Shown piece by piece: positions 7,998-16,729 of a DNA stretch of 64,000 nucleotides. Position numbers and translations under genes: made by a program. This DNA is from Nocardioides currus (GTDB taxonomy: Bacteria; Actinomycetota; Actinomycetes; Propionibacteriales; Nocardioidaceae), in assembly GCF_003057875.1 (NCBI RefSeq), contig NZ_PYXZ01000001.1, positions 186,001-250,000 on the forward strand, written 5' to 3'. The number at the start of each line of letters is the position of its first letter. The stretch's first letter is position 1. The notes under the pieces are model-generated. The model made no database searches, was not told the DNA's origin, and was given only the letters and a program-made list of their open reading frames with translations.

Positions 7998-9184
7998 CAG
8001 CGAACCCCCCGACCGCTGCCGGCGGCCGCGAAGATCTCGCGGAGCACGTCGGAGCGTGCGGCCCACGAGTCGCGCGCGACCGACTCGCGCCGAGCCTCGG
8101 GCGTCGAGACCGGGCTGCCGGCGAGGGCGTCTCGGACCAGCGCCACGAACTTGTCGGCGCTGTCCGCGACGGCGATGACGTGCTCGTGCATGGCCGCCTC
8201 GGGGTAGCGCATCGTCACCACCGGCAGCCCGAGCGCGAGGTACTCCTTGGTCTTGATCGGGTTGCAGAACCGGATCCACTCGTTCTGCAGCCACGGCATG
8301 ATCGCGACGTCGAACGCGGCGCCGTACGCCGGGATGTCGGCGTAGGACCGCATCCCGAGCCAGTGCACGTTGGGCAGCGCGACCAGGTCGTCCATCGGGC
8401 AGGTGGCCGCGCCGATCAGCAGCACCGAAGCCTCGGGGACCTCGCGGGCGAGGCGGCCGATGAGGTCGAGGTCGACGACGTAGTCGTCGATGCCGCCGAA
8501 GAAGCCGATCCGCGGCCGGGGCACGCCGGCGAGGTCGCGCGGCTCGGGCCGGTCGGGGTCGGGGGCGAAGTGGTCGAGGTCGACGCCGTGGCCGATCAGG
8601 ACCGGCTCGACGTGGCGCGGGAGCAGCGCCCGCTCCTCCTCGAGCAGCTCGCCGCTGGCCCACACGGCGCCGTCGCAGCCGGCGAGCATCTGCTGCTCCA
8701 GCCGTTCGATGGCCGTGTTGTCGGCCTCGGGCAGCGAGGAGTAGCGATCCGACCGGTTGATGACGATCGAGCGGTGGGGCAGCCGGCGCGCGACGTCCCA
8801 CGCGGTCGGCAGGGTCACCAGCAGGTCAGGGGTGCCGATCCCGGCCAGCCGGGCGGCGGCCCGCACCTGGACCCGGACGGACCAGGCGTTCAGCCGCGCC
8901 AGCCGGGGGCGGCCGAAGACGGGCACGCTGACCGGCGTGAGGACGAACAGCCTCGGGTGCTCGGGCTCCGGTCGGCGTACGGCGCGCAGCGTGCTCCGGA
9001 CCTTGCGCAGGATGCGACGCCAGGGCTGTGTCGTCACGCCGCGACGGGGCATCCGCATGCCCAGGCTGTTGACCAGTAGCACCGGCCGGTCGCTGGAGAG
9101 GGCCCGCGCGAGCTGCACGTCCGAGTGCGCGCGGTTGTGGTACCAGTAGTCCTGCGCGGAGAAGAGGATGACGCCCCCGGACAT
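7997..9184 (-). CDS. Glycosyltransferase, GT-B fold (GT4 / TuaH-like)
   Basis: A 395-residue protein with two Rossmann-like halves. The N-terminal half has LFSAQDYWYHNRAHSD and a VINRSDRYSSL segment; the C-terminal half has RIGFFGGIDDYVVDLDLI, then EYLALGLPVV and the Glu-rich donor-binding region of retaining GT4-like enzymes. It resembles the TuaH group seen in teichuronic acid and capsule clusters. The likely role is adding one sugar to the lipid-linked repeat unit at the inner membrane face. It lies between an Alg13/14-like transferase (9-base gap) and the amidotransferase (1-base overlap). Donor and acceptor cannot be read from sequence. Confidence 0.8.
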   Translation of the reverse strand: MSGGVILFSAQDYWYHNRAHSDVQLARALSSDRPVLLVNSLGMRMPRRGVTTQPWRRILRKVRSTLRAVRRPEPEHPRLFVLTPVSVPVFGRPRLARLNAWSVRVQVRAAARLAGIGTPDLLVTLPTAWDVARRLPHRSIVINRSDRYSSLPEADNTAIERLEQQMLAGCDGAVWASGELLEEERALLPRHVEPVLIGHGVDLDHFAPDPDRPEPRDLAGVPRPRIGFFGGIDDYVVDLDLIGRLAREVPEASVLLIGAATCPMDDLVALPNVHWLGMRSYADIPAYGAAFDVAIMPWLQNEWIRFCNPIKTKEYLALGLPVVTMRYPEAAMHEHVIAVADSADKFVALVRDALAGSPVSTPEARRESVARDSWAARSDVLREIFAAAGSGRGVR

Positions 9185-9193
9185 CCCCGCCTC

Positions 9194-10162
9194 CTAGCTG
9201 CCGACGCGCGGACGCGGGATCACGGGCGCGGTGATCGTGAGCTGGGGCGGGTCGACGACCTTGGTCACCGAGCGACTGGCGGCGAGCTCCAGGTCACGCA
9301 GCTTGAGGCTGTCGGCGTCGCGCGAGACCGCCAGGTCACGCAGGCTCAGCTCGAGCGCGATGGTCAGCTGGTGGTCGTCGACGTGCTCGCCGTGCAGCCC
9401 GCGGCGCGGGACCAGGACCGGCAGCTTGCCGTTCTCGAGCGCCATCAGCGCGATGCCGGTGCCGGCGTGGGCGACGACGACGTCGGCCTCCCGGATCGCC
9501 TCGGCCATCTCCCGCGACGGGACCCTCTCCCGCCCCTCGATGCACAGGCCGGACACGTCGGTGCTGCCGGTCTGCCACATCACCTCGGCATCGGCGGGCA
9601 TGATCGGCACCAATCGCTCCAGGAGTCGACGGAACCCGTACCCCTCCTGGGTGCCGAGGCTAACGACGGCCGACCTGATCGCGTGGGGCACGGCGTTGGC
9701 CGACTCGTAGAGGTCCCACGGCGAGGCGAGGTACTCCCACGAACCCTTGGTCAGTCCCGTCGACTGGCTGAAGGTCCGCACGCCCGGCATGGCCGAGAGC
9801 ACCCGCCCGGACAGCGACGGCGCATCCAGGCGGGTGGCGGACTCGATGTAGACCGTCTCGATCCCCCGGGCCCGCGCCTGCGGCAGCACGGCCAGGGCGA
9901 GCGCGGCGCCCGTGCTCACCGCCAGCGTGACGCGGTGCTCGCGGAAGAGGCGGCGGCAGTCACGGGCGTTGCGCAGGATGGCGCGGGAGTCCCGCGGCGG
10001 GCACGGCTCGGTCCAGTGCACCGTCTCGCCCGCGAGCAGTGACTCGGTCTGCGGTGTCCGCGGCGTCACCCACACGACGTCCCCGCCCACGCCCAGGCGC
10101 GGACGCAGCGTGTGGAGCTGCATGATGTGGCCGCCGTCGTTGGCGACCAGGAGCGTGGTCAT
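9194..10162 (-). CDS. Fused Alg14/Alg13-type (PssD/PssE-like) glycosyltransferase
   Basis: The 322-residue chain combines two parts that are often separate. Residues 1-150 resemble Alg14/PssD (VANDGGHIMQLHTLRP; STGAALALAVLPQARARGI), which bind lipid and acceptor. Residues 165-300 resemble Alg13/PssE and the GT28 C-terminal domain, with VVAHAGTGIALMALENGKLP and a GEHVDDHQ nucleotide-sugar site. Such enzymes add the second sugar, often GlcNAc or glucuronate, to a polyprenyl-diphosphate-linked sugar in exopolysaccharide synthesis. The start overlaps the stop of the upstream aminotransferase by four bases (ATGA). The donor is unknown. Confidence 0.8.
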   Translation of the reverse strand: MTTLLVANDGGHIMQLHTLRPRLGVGGDVVWVTPRTPQTESLLAGETVHWTEPCPPRDSRAILRNARDCRRLFREHRVTLAVSTGAALALAVLPQARARGIETVYIESATRLDAPSLSGRVLSAMPGVRTFSQSTGLTKGSWEYLASPWDLYESANAVPHAIRSAVVSLGTQEGYGFRRLLERLVPIMPADAEVMWQTGSTDVSGLCIEGRERVPSREMAEAIREADVVVAHAGTGIALMALENGKLPVLVPRRGLHGEHVDDHQLTIALELSLRDLAVSRDADSLKLRDLELAASRSVTKVVDPPQLTITAPVIPRPRVGS

Positions 10163-11289
10163 CGGGTGGATCCCCCATCGGTCACGGCGTCGATCAGGAC
10201 CTCGGCGACCCGGGCCTGCATGTCCTCCGTCAGGTGCGGGAACATCGGCAGCGACAGGATCCGGCCGGCCGCCTCCTCGGCGATCGGGGCGGTGCCCGCG
10301 CCCAGGCCGAGGTGCTCGTAGGCGCCGGTCAGGTGCACCGGCGTCGGGTAGTGGATACCCGCCCCGACGCCCGCGTCACCCAGCGCCTGCAGCACCCGGT
10401 CGCGGTCGTCGACGCGGACGACGTACAGGTGCCACACGTGCGCCTCGGGGTCGATCGCGCTCGGGCACTGGATCCCGGGGACGTCGCCGAGCAGCTCGGA
10501 GTAACGCTGGGCGGCCCGGCTGCGCAGGTCGTTCCACTTGTCGAGCCGACCGAGCTTGGCCCGCAGGTAGACGGCCTGCAGGGAGTCGAGGCGGGAGTTC
10601 ATGCCGATCACGTCGTGCACGTAGCGCGTGGCGGAGCCGTGGTTGGCCAGCAGCCGCACGCGTGCGGCGAGCTCGGGGTCGGCGGTCGTGACCGCGCCGG
10701 CGTCGCCGGCCGCGCCGAGGTTCTTGCCGGGGTAGAAGCTGGTGGCGGCGATCCGGCTGAGGCGGGCGGAGCCGTCCTGGCCGCGGCCGCGCCAGTGCGC
10801 GCCCTGCGACTGGGCGGCGTCCTCGACGAGCGGGATGCCGGCCTCGTCGCAGATCTCGGCCAGCTCGTCCAGCGGGGCGAGCTGTCCGAACAGGTGGACG
10901 GCGATGACCGCGGAGGTCCGCTCGGTGATGGCCTCGGACACCGCGACCGGGTCGATGAGGAGGTGCTCCTCGTCGACGTCGACGGGCACCGGGACCGCTC
11001 CGATGCGCGAGACCGCCTCGGCGCTGGCGATGAAGGTGTTGGCGGGCAGGATCACCTCGGAGCCGGGCGAGACCCCCACCGCCCGGAGCGCGAGCTCCAG
11101 CGCGTCGGTGCCGTTGGCGACGCCGATGCAGTGGTCGACGCCGGCATAGGCGGCGTACTCCTGCTCGAAGGCCGTGACGTCGGGACCACCGACGAAGCCG
11201 GTGGAGGCGAACACCGCGTCGAGCCCCGAGCGCACCTCGTCGGCGATCTCGGCGTGCTGGGCGGCCAGGTCAACGAAGGGAACTCTCAT
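10159..11289 (-). CDS. DegT/DnrJ/EryC1-family sugar aminotransferase (first)
   Basis: A 376-residue PLP enzyme that makes amino sugars from keto nucleotide sugars with glutamate as donor. The N-terminal part has GVANGTDALELALRA, which binds the cofactor phosphate. VEDAAQSQGAHW carries the Asp that contacts the pyridine nitrogen, and SFYPGKNLGA holds the Lys that forms the internal aldimine. Length and motifs fit WbpE-type enzymes. With the Gfo/Idh oxidoreductase at 15454 it forms the WbpB/WbpE pair that turns UDP-GlcNAcA into a 3-amino sugar in other bacteria; a second DegT protein sits at 13311. It overlaps both neighbours by four bases. Confidence 0.88.
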   Translation of the reverse strand: MRVPFVDLAAQHAEIADEVRSGLDAVFASTGFVGGPDVTAFEQEYAAYAGVDHCIGVANGTDALELALRAVGVSPGSEVILPANTFIASAEAVSRIGAVPVPVDVDEEHLLIDPVAVSEAITERTSAVIAVHLFGQLAPLDELAEICDEAGIPLVEDAAQSQGAHWRGRGQDGSARLSRIAATSFYPGKNLGAAGDAGAVTTADPELAARVRLLANHGSATRYVHDVIGMNSRLDSLQAVYLRAKLGRLDKWNDLRSRAAQRYSELLGDVPGIQCPSAIDPEAHVWHLYVVRVDDRDRVLQALGDAGVGAGIHYPTPVHLTGAYEHLGLGAGTAPIAEEAAGRILSLPMFPHLTEDMQARVAEVLIDAVTDGGSTR

Positions 11290-12248
11290 GGTCGAACCTC
11301 GACTTCATAGGCGGCCAGCCGCCGCTCGAGGGTGGCGAGGCGAGCCTCGGCACCGGACACGAGCTGGTGGCGGACGGACGTGATCAGGTCAGCGGGACGG
11401 TGGGACTGGGCGGACGAGGCGACCTCGAGCAGGCGCAGGACGCCGTCGCCGGTGAGGACGTCGACGTGCCCGACGGCGCGGTCGACCCGGATGACGCGGC
11501 CCGGGATGCGGCCGGCGTAGGTGGGGGCGTCGGTCACGGGTACGGCGCGGAGCACGTCGATCCGGTCGGTGCCGAGGAACGTGAAGGCCGGCGGGAAGGG
11601 ACCGTCGAGGGCCCGGACCAGGCGGTCGACCGTCGCCGTCGATCGGCTCCAGTCGATCTCGCCGTCCGCCGGGACGCGGCTGCACGAGTAGGTCGCGTCG
11701 GCCTCGTCCTGCGGCTCCCCGCGGTCGCCCGCGAGTCGGCGCTCGACGGCGTCGGCCAGGAAGCGGCGCTGGAGGTCGTTGAGCTGGTCGTAGACCGCGC
11801 CCGTCGTGGACTCCGGGCCGAGGGGCACCGCGTGCTGCAGGAGGATCCCACCGGCGTCGAGGTCGGGCTCGAGGCAGTGCACGGTGATCGCGGTCGACTC
11901 CTCGCCGTTGATGATGGCCCAGTTGACCGTGGCCCGCCCGCGGTAGCGCGGCAGCGGCGCGTAGTGGACGTTGATGCACGGCACGGCCGTGACGACGTGC
12001 CCCGGCAGGATGCGGTCGTAGGACGAGACGACCACGGCGTCGGGTCGCAGGTTCTCGATCAGGTCGACGACGGCCGAGAGCCGGGCGTCGGCCTGCACGG
12101 GCACGCCGGCGTCCAGCGCCATCGAGACGACGCCGTCGAAGCCGGGGCGGACCAGTCCGCACACCTCGAAGCGGTCCATCAGGGCGTCGAGGGCGGATCC
12201 GGTCGTGGAGCCGAGGCCGATCAGCAGGACGCGGGGCAGCTCAGGCAT
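11286..12248 (-). CDS. Sugar N-formyltransferase (formyl-THF dependent)
   Basis: The 320-residue protein has the fold of methionyl-tRNA and sugar formyltransferases. The catalytic core is visible as INVHYAPLPRYRGRATVNWA and EPDLDAGGILLQ, supplying the Asn-His-Asp triad that moves a formyl group from N10-formyl-tetrahydrofolate to an amine. A C-terminal OB-like segment follows. It is not the housekeeping fmt, because it lies between a DegT aminotransferase and another sugar gene in a tightly overlapping operon, where N-formylation of a nucleotide-linked amino sugar is the expected step. The start overlaps the preceding gene by 8 bp. The exact amino sugar is unknown. Confidence 0.85.
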   Translation of the reverse strand: MPELPRVLLIGLGSTTGSALDALMDRFEVCGLVRPGFDGVVSMALDAGVPVQADARLSAVVDLIENLRPDAVVVSSYDRILPGHVVTAVPCINVHYAPLPRYRGRATVNWAIINGEESTAITVHCLEPDLDAGGILLQHAVPLGPESTTGAVYDQLNDLQRRFLADAVERRLAGDRGEPQDEADATYSCSRVPADGEIDWSRSTATVDRLVRALDGPFPPAFTFLGTDRIDVLRAVPVTDAPTYAGRIPGRVIRVDRAVGHVDVLTGDGVLRLLEVASSAQSHRPADLITSVRHQLVSGAEARLATLERRLAAYEVEVRP

Positions 12249-13314
12249 CGCGCACCTCGCAGTCGGGGTGCGGGTCGATGTGCTCGAGGTCGTCGAGGGT
12301 GCGCTCGGAGCCAGGCTTGAGCAGCACCTCGGCCACCTTGAGCCCGCCGCACTGGAGCCGCACGATCGCCTCGGGCCCGATGTCGGAGGGCAGCACGCCC
12401 ATGTGGCCGCGCGGCGGCGCCTGCGGCGGCCAGACCCCGACGCCGGCCGCGGCCAGCGCGTCGCGGTCGAGGTCGCCCCAGAACTGCATGACGGGGGTGC
12501 CGGGCCAGGCGCCGGCGATCCGGTGGGCGATGGCCGCGTCGAGCACGTCGCCCTCGGTCGGCGTCTGGGCGATCACGATCGCGTCGAAGTCCTCGGTGTC
12601 GGGGAGGTCGAGCGCGTGGCTGCGGAGCACCACGTGGGCCCCGGCCCGGGTCAGCCCGAGCCCGACGTACGGCGCGAACTCGTTGTCGCAGACCAGCGCG
12701 ATGCGCGAGCGGTAGACCGCCACACCCGCCTGCGCGAGCTGCCAGACGGCCATCATCCCGAGGTAGGAGAAGACGTCGACGTGGGGGTGGCGCTCGTTGG
12801 TGCCGGCGAAGACGACCCCCCGCGCGGCCAGGGCCGCGATGTCGACGTCGCCCGCACGGGCCTCGAGCTCCCACGACTCGTACATCAGCGGCACGACCGC
12901 GCCGGGACGCAGCTGCGCGGCCATCCGCTCGTCGATCGGACGCACGTGGCCGGAGTTGGTGACGACGTCGGCGTCGGCGAGGTGCTCGGGCGTCAGCTCC
13001 TCGACCACCTCGATCACGCCGGCGACGCCGAGGCGCTCGGCCAGCTGCAGCGTCGCGTCGCGCACCTCGCTGGTGGTGCCGTAGCGGGTGGGCCGGGTGA
13101 TCGCGACGACGCGGCGCGCGCCGGCGAGTGCGGCGAGCACCGGCGTGACCACGTACGCACCGGTGGCGGCCTCGGTGACGACGCACCGGCCCGTGAGGTC
13201 GAGGTGGCTCGCGGTGGCGGCGTCGCGCACCAGCCGCTCGAGGCGCTGGGGCGCGAAGCCGGGGCGCGGCGGTGTGGCTGACGTCCGCGCCTGCGGGATC
13301 AGGATCGCGGTCAT
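12241..13314 (-). CDS. Uncharacterised two-domain Rossmann-fold protein of the glycan operon
   Basis: I do not recognise a characterised family for this 357-residue protein. Two Rossmann-like halves can be seen. The first, residues 45-130, has TEAATGAYVVTPVLAALAGA and ADADVVTNSGHVRPID. The second, 180-300, has ALVCDNEFAPYVGLGLTRAG, with IVIAQTPTEGDV after it. This layout and the GTNERHPHVDVFSYLGMMAV segment between the halves recall D-2-hydroxyacid dehydrogenases and adenosylhomocysteinase, but there is no canonical GxGxxG. Start and stop overlap both neighbours (ATGA with 13311; 8 bp with 11286), so it is co-translated with sugar enzymes. It may catalyse a redox or hydrolytic step on the modified sugar. 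Function is left open. Confidence 0.6.
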   Translation of the reverse strand: MTAILIPQARTSATPPRPGFAPQRLERLVRDAATASHLDLTGRCVVTEAATGAYVVTPVLAALAGARRVVAITRPTRYGTTSEVRDATLQLAERLGVAGVIEVVEELTPEHLADADVVTNSGHVRPIDERMAAQLRPGAVVPLMYESWELEARAGDVDIAALAARGVVFAGTNERHPHVDVFSYLGMMAVWQLAQAGVAVYRSRIALVCDNEFAPYVGLGLTRAGAHVVLRSHALDLPDTEDFDAIVIAQTPTEGDVLDAAIAHRIAGAWPGTPVMQFWGDLDRDALAAAGVGVWPPQAPPRGHMGVLPSDIGPEAIVRLQCGGLKVAEVLLKPGSERTLDDLEHIDPHPDCEVRDA

Positions 13315-14468
13315 CGACGCTCCCCGGTCGCCGACGAGCGCAGGGCCTCGATCACGCGGTCCTGCTCGCCGTCGGTGAGCTCGTGGAAGACCGGCAGGAT
13401 GAGCGTGCTGGCGGTGAGGTGCTCGGTCACGGGGAGCGGCACACCCGCGCGTCCGGCGTGGGCCGGGTGCTGGTGCGCGGCCATGATCCCGCGGCGGGCG
13501 GAGATGCCGGCGTCGGCGAGGTGGACGAGGAGTCCCTCGCGGTCGAGCGGGTGCTCGGGCGCGACCTCGACCCAGCAGGACTGGAAGTTCGTGGTGCCCC
13601 ACTCGGGGTCGGCGACCATCCGCAGGCCGGGCAGCTCGTCGATCGCGGCGGCGTATCCCTTGGCCAGCTGCCGGCGACGCGTGACCAGCTCGGGCAGGCG
13701 TCCCAGCTGGACGATGCCGACGGCTGCCTGGAGGTCGGTCATCCGGTAGTTGAAGCCGACCTCGTCGTAGCTCTCCGGCGGGGCCAGCACGCTCGCGTGC
13801 CGGTCGGCGGCGGAGACGCTCATCGCGTGCTCGCGCAGGCGGCGGGCGCGGTCGGCCCACTCGGGGCGCGAGGTGGTGAGCATCCCTCCCTCGCCGGTGG
13901 TGAGCAGCTTGCGCGGGTGGAACGACCAGGCGGCGATCTCGGCACCGGCCCCGACCGGGCGGCCGTAGGCCGTGGATCCCGCTCCACAGGCGGCGTCCTC
14001 GATCACCACGATGCCGCGGGGGTCGCAGAACGCCCGCAGGGCGGCGAGGTCGAGCGGCACGCCACCCTGGTCCGCTGCGATCACCGCGCGGGTGCGCTCG
14101 GTGACCGCAGCGGCGATCGTGTCGGGCGTGAGGTTGCCCGTGGTGGCGTCGACGTCGGCGAAGACGGTGCGCGCCCCGACGTACACCGGAGCGTTGGCCG
14201 TGGCGACGAAGGAGAAGGACGGGACGACGACGTCGTCGCCGGGACCGATCCCGGCCACGACCAGCGCGAGGTGCAGCGCGGTCGTGCAGTTGCTGACGGC
14301 CACGGCGTACGCCGCCTGCTGGCTGCTCGCGAAGGCCGACTCGAACGCGGCGACCTTCGGCCCCTGGGCGACCCAGCCGGAGCGGATCACCTCCGCGACG
14401 GCGGCCACCTCCTCCTCGCCGAGCCAGGGCTGCATCACGTTGATGCGCGACTCGTCCACGGCGCTCAC
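13311..14468 (-). CDS. DegT/DnrJ/EryC1-family aminotransferase (second)
   Basis: A 385-residue PLP enzyme paralogous to the one at 10159 but clearly distinct. Motifs are SNCTTALHLAL (phosphate binding), VIEDAACGAGS (Asp) and SFHPRKLLTTGEGGM with the aldimine Lys in HPRKL. The region GFNYRMTDLQAAVGIVQLG is family-typical. I start at the GTG at 14468, whose GTGA overlaps the upstream stop. A longer in-frame start at 14519 would overlap the epimerase gene by 55 bases and adds a non-conserved stretch. Two aminotransferases in one operon suggest either a diamino sugar or two different amino sugars in the repeat unit. Confidence 0.85.
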   Translation of the reverse strand: MSAVDESRINVMQPWLGEEEVAAVAEVIRSGWVAQGPKVAAFESAFASSQQAAYAVAVSNCTTALHLALVVAGIGPGDDVVVPSFSFVATANAPVYVGARTVFADVDATTGNLTPDTIAAAVTERTRAVIAADQGGVPLDLAALRAFCDPRGIVVIEDAACGAGSTAYGRPVGAGAEIAAWSFHPRKLLTTGEGGMLTTSRPEWADRARRLREHAMSVSAADRHASVLAPPESYDEVGFNYRMTDLQAAVGIVQLGRLPELVTRRRQLAKGYAAAIDELPGLRMVADPEWGTTNFQSCWVEVAPEHPLDREGLLVHLADAGISARRGIMAAHQHPAHAGRAGVPLPVTEHLTASTLILPVFHELTDGEQDRVIEALRSSATGERR

Positions 14469-15457
14469 TGGACCAGCGCCCGTCCGGCGGCCACCTCGGA
14501 GCGCAGCGGGCGCCACCACTCGACCAGCTCGCGCAGGCCCTCCTCGAGCCCGACCTCGGCCACGAAGCCGAGGTCGCGACGAGCAGCCGTGGTGTCGGCC
14601 AGCCGGCGCGTGACGCCGTTGACCGCGCGCTCGGGGCCGTGCTCGACCGGGAGGTCGGAGTCCATCGCCCGCAGCAGCGTCTGTGCCAGCTCGAGCAGGC
14701 TCGTCTCCTCGCCACGGGCCACGTTGTAGATGCCCTCGCGCACGTCGCTGGCGGCGGCGAGCACGTTGGCACGGGCGATGTCGGTGGTGAAGACGAAGTC
14801 CATCGTCTGGCGCCCGTCACCGAAGATCAGCGGCGGCAGCCCGTCGGCGATCCGCTCCATCCAGCGCACCAGCACCTCGGTGTAGAGGCCGTGCACGTCC
14901 ATCCGCGGGCCGTAGACGTTGAAGTAGCGCAGCAGCACGTGGTCGAGGCCGTGCATCGCCCGGAAACTGCGGACCAGCCCCTCGTTGAAGGTCTTCGCGG
15001 CGCCGTACAACGTGTCGTTGTCGTGGTGGTGGTGGCTCTCCCTGGTCGGGAACTCCTCCGCCAGCCCGTAGACGGAGGCGGACGAGGCGGCAACCAGCTT
15101 GTCGACCTTGGCCTCGGCGGCGGCCTCGACGACGTTGAACGTGCCGTCCACGAGCACCTCGAGCGCGAGCCGCGGCTCCTCCGCGCACTGGGTGATGCGG
15201 ATGGCGGCCTGGTGGAAGACGAGGTCGCAGCCGCGGGTCACGTCGTGCACGAGGTCGCGGTCGCGGATGTCGCCCTCGACCAGCGTGACGGTGTCGCCGG
15301 CCAGCGCGGTCTCGAGGTTGGCGACCCGACCGCGCACGAGGTTGTCGAGCACGATCACCGCGCCGGCACCGGCGTCGACGAGCTGGTCGACGAGGGTCGA
15401 GCCGATGGTCCCGGCTCCTCCGGTGACGAGGATCCGGGCGCCCGCGAGCTGGGTCAT
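14465..15457 (-). CDS. NAD-dependent sugar epimerase/dehydratase (extended SDR)
   Basis: The 330-residue protein has an N-terminal VTGGAGTIGS NAD-binding turn, an active-site Ser in SSASVYG and the Tyr-Lys pair in LYGAAK. LRYFNVYGPRMD and FVFTTDIARAN are typical of UDP-glucose/UDP-GlcNAc 4-epimerases and dTDP-glucose 4,6-dehydratases. A His tetrad (ESHHHHDND) near residue 145 is unusual but falls in a variable loop. In this operon it would prepare the sugar for transamination or set its C4 stereochemistry. It overlaps both neighbours by four bases. Confidence 0.85.
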   Translation of the reverse strand: MTQLAGARILVTGGAGTIGSTLVDQLVDAGAGAVIVLDNLVRGRVANLETALAGDTVTLVEGDIRDRDLVHDVTRGCDLVFHQAAIRITQCAEEPRLALEVLVDGTFNVVEAAAEAKVDKLVAASSASVYGLAEEFPTRESHHHHDNDTLYGAAKTFNEGLVRSFRAMHGLDHVLLRYFNVYGPRMDVHGLYTEVLVRWMERIADGLPPLIFGDGRQTMDFVFTTDIARANVLAAASDVREGIYNVARGEETSLLELAQTLLRAMDSDLPVEHGPERAVNGVTRRLADTTAARRDLGFVAEVGLEEGLRELVEWWRPLRSEVAAGRALVQ

Positions 15458-16566
15458 CGGACGGACTCCAGCTCGCTGCGGACGGCCTGTCGCGGCGCCG
15501 GCACCGTGAGCCCCTGCGGACGGACCATCAGACCGTCGGCGGCGAGGCTCTCGGACGCGGCGGCCAGCGTGGACAGCACGCGCAGGCCGGCGGCCCCGTC
15601 GGTGCTCGGCGCGCGGCCCTCGCGGATGCTCGCCGCCAGCTCGGTGACGACGCCCATCAGCGGCTCGCGCTCGGGCAGGGCCGGCGACCAGGTGTCGCCG
15701 AGGCGGTAGGAGATCCCGGCGTCGCGGCGCTCGGCGCCGGCCTGGCCGAGCACGGAGGTCTGACCGAGGTCGACGCCGCGGTCGTAGACGCTGAGGCGCT
15801 GCTGCGGGTTGAGGTCGTCCCACACGAGCGTACGGCGCGAGCCACCGATCACCATCTGGCGGATCTTGGTCGGGCTCATCCAGTTGACGTGGACGTGCGC
15901 GAGCGCACCGCCGGCCAGCGGCATCGAGATGTGGCCGACGCAGGCACGGCCCGCGCCGAGCGGGTCGGCACCGAAGGCCGACACCCCGCCGGGGGCCAGC
16001 CCGCCGGGGAGGACGTAGTCGAGGATCGAGAGGTCGTGGGGCGCCAGGTCCCACAGCACGTCGACGTCGGGCTGGACCAGCCCGAGGTTGATGCGGACCG
16101 AGTCGACGTAGAGGACGTCGCCGAGCTCGCCGGCGGCGACCAGCTCGGCCATCTTCAGCACTGCCGGGGTGAAGCAGTAGGTGTGGTCGGCCATCAGGAC
16201 CAGGCCCTGCTCCCGGGCCAGGGCCACCATCGCCGTACCTGCCTCGACGCTGTCGGCCAGCGGCTTCTCGACGAGCACGTGCTTGCCGGCCCGCAGCACC
16301 GCCTCGGCGACCCCGCGGTGGGTGCGGGCGGGCGTGGCGATCGCGACGGCGTCGATGTCGTCGCGCTCCAGCAGCTGCGCCACGTCGGCGACCACGTCGC
16401 ACCCGCTGGCGTCGCCCACGACCTGCCGGGCGCGAGCCACGTCGAGGTCGCAGACCGCACGCAGCGCCCAGTCGGGCGAGGAGCGGAAGTTGCGGATCAG
16501 GTTGGGACCCCAGTAGCCGGCGCCGATGACGGCGACCCCCAGCGGCGGTGGAGTGCTGTGCGTCAT
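15454..16566 (-). CDS. Gfo/Idh/MocA-family sugar oxidoreductase (WbpB-like)
   Basis: The first gene of the glycan operon; 370 residues. The N-terminal Rossmann domain opens with VAVIGAGYWGPNLIRNF. The hallmark VEKPLA at about residue 100 supplies the catalytic Lys, and DLAPHDLSILDYVLPG carries the active-site His. The C-terminal half is the alpha/beta dimer domain. Family members oxidise or reduce nucleotide sugars; the WbpB branch makes the 3-keto-uronate that a DegT enzyme then aminates. The ATG at 16566 has a purine-rich GAGGAGAACC just upstream. About 160 bases separate it from the LCP-like gene, with a hairpin between, so the operon promoter should lie at 16567-16660. Confidence 0.87.
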   Translation of the reverse strand: MTHSTPPPLGVAVIGAGYWGPNLIRNFRSSPDWALRAVCDLDVARARQVVGDASGCDVVADVAQLLERDDIDAVAIATPARTHRGVAEAVLRAGKHVLVEKPLADSVEAGTAMVALAREQGLVLMADHTYCFTPAVLKMAELVAAGELGDVLYVDSVRINLGLVQPDVDVLWDLAPHDLSILDYVLPGGLAPGGVSAFGADPLGAGRACVGHISMPLAGGALAHVHVNWMSPTKIRQMVIGGSRRTLVWDDLNPQQRLSVYDRGVDLGQTSVLGQAGAERRDAGISYRLGDTWSPALPEREPLMGVVTELAASIREGRAPSTDGAAGLRVLSTLAAASESLAADGLMVRPQGLTVPAPRQAVRSELESVR

Positions 16567-16661
16567 CGGTTCTCCTCGACGAGGTCGACGGTGGCAGTGG
16601 TCACCCGGAGATCGGGACCCACGACGCATGACTCGTACATGGCTCCACCCCCTTGGCAGAC

Positions 16662-16682
16662 GCCACACCGCGTCGGTGTGGC
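16662..16682 (-). terminator. Hairpin after the LCP-like gene
   Basis: Nine-bp perfect stem GCCACACCG/CGGTGTGGC around a three-base loop, about 48 bases downstream of the stop of the minus-strand gene at 16730. It separates that gene from the glycan operon. Confidence 0.65.
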
Positions 16683-16729
16683 AGGTTCATCGTTGACTGA
16701 CTGGATCGCCAGATCCCTTGCCCGTGCGG

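Noticed and set aside
849..8207. Very long antisense open frames (849-2588, 2356-4173, 3803-5842, 6108-8207) opposite the secreted and sugar genes
   Set aside because: They are Arg/Gly/Val-rich shadows of real genes, a by-product of high GC. Third-position bias and domain motifs lie on the other strand.
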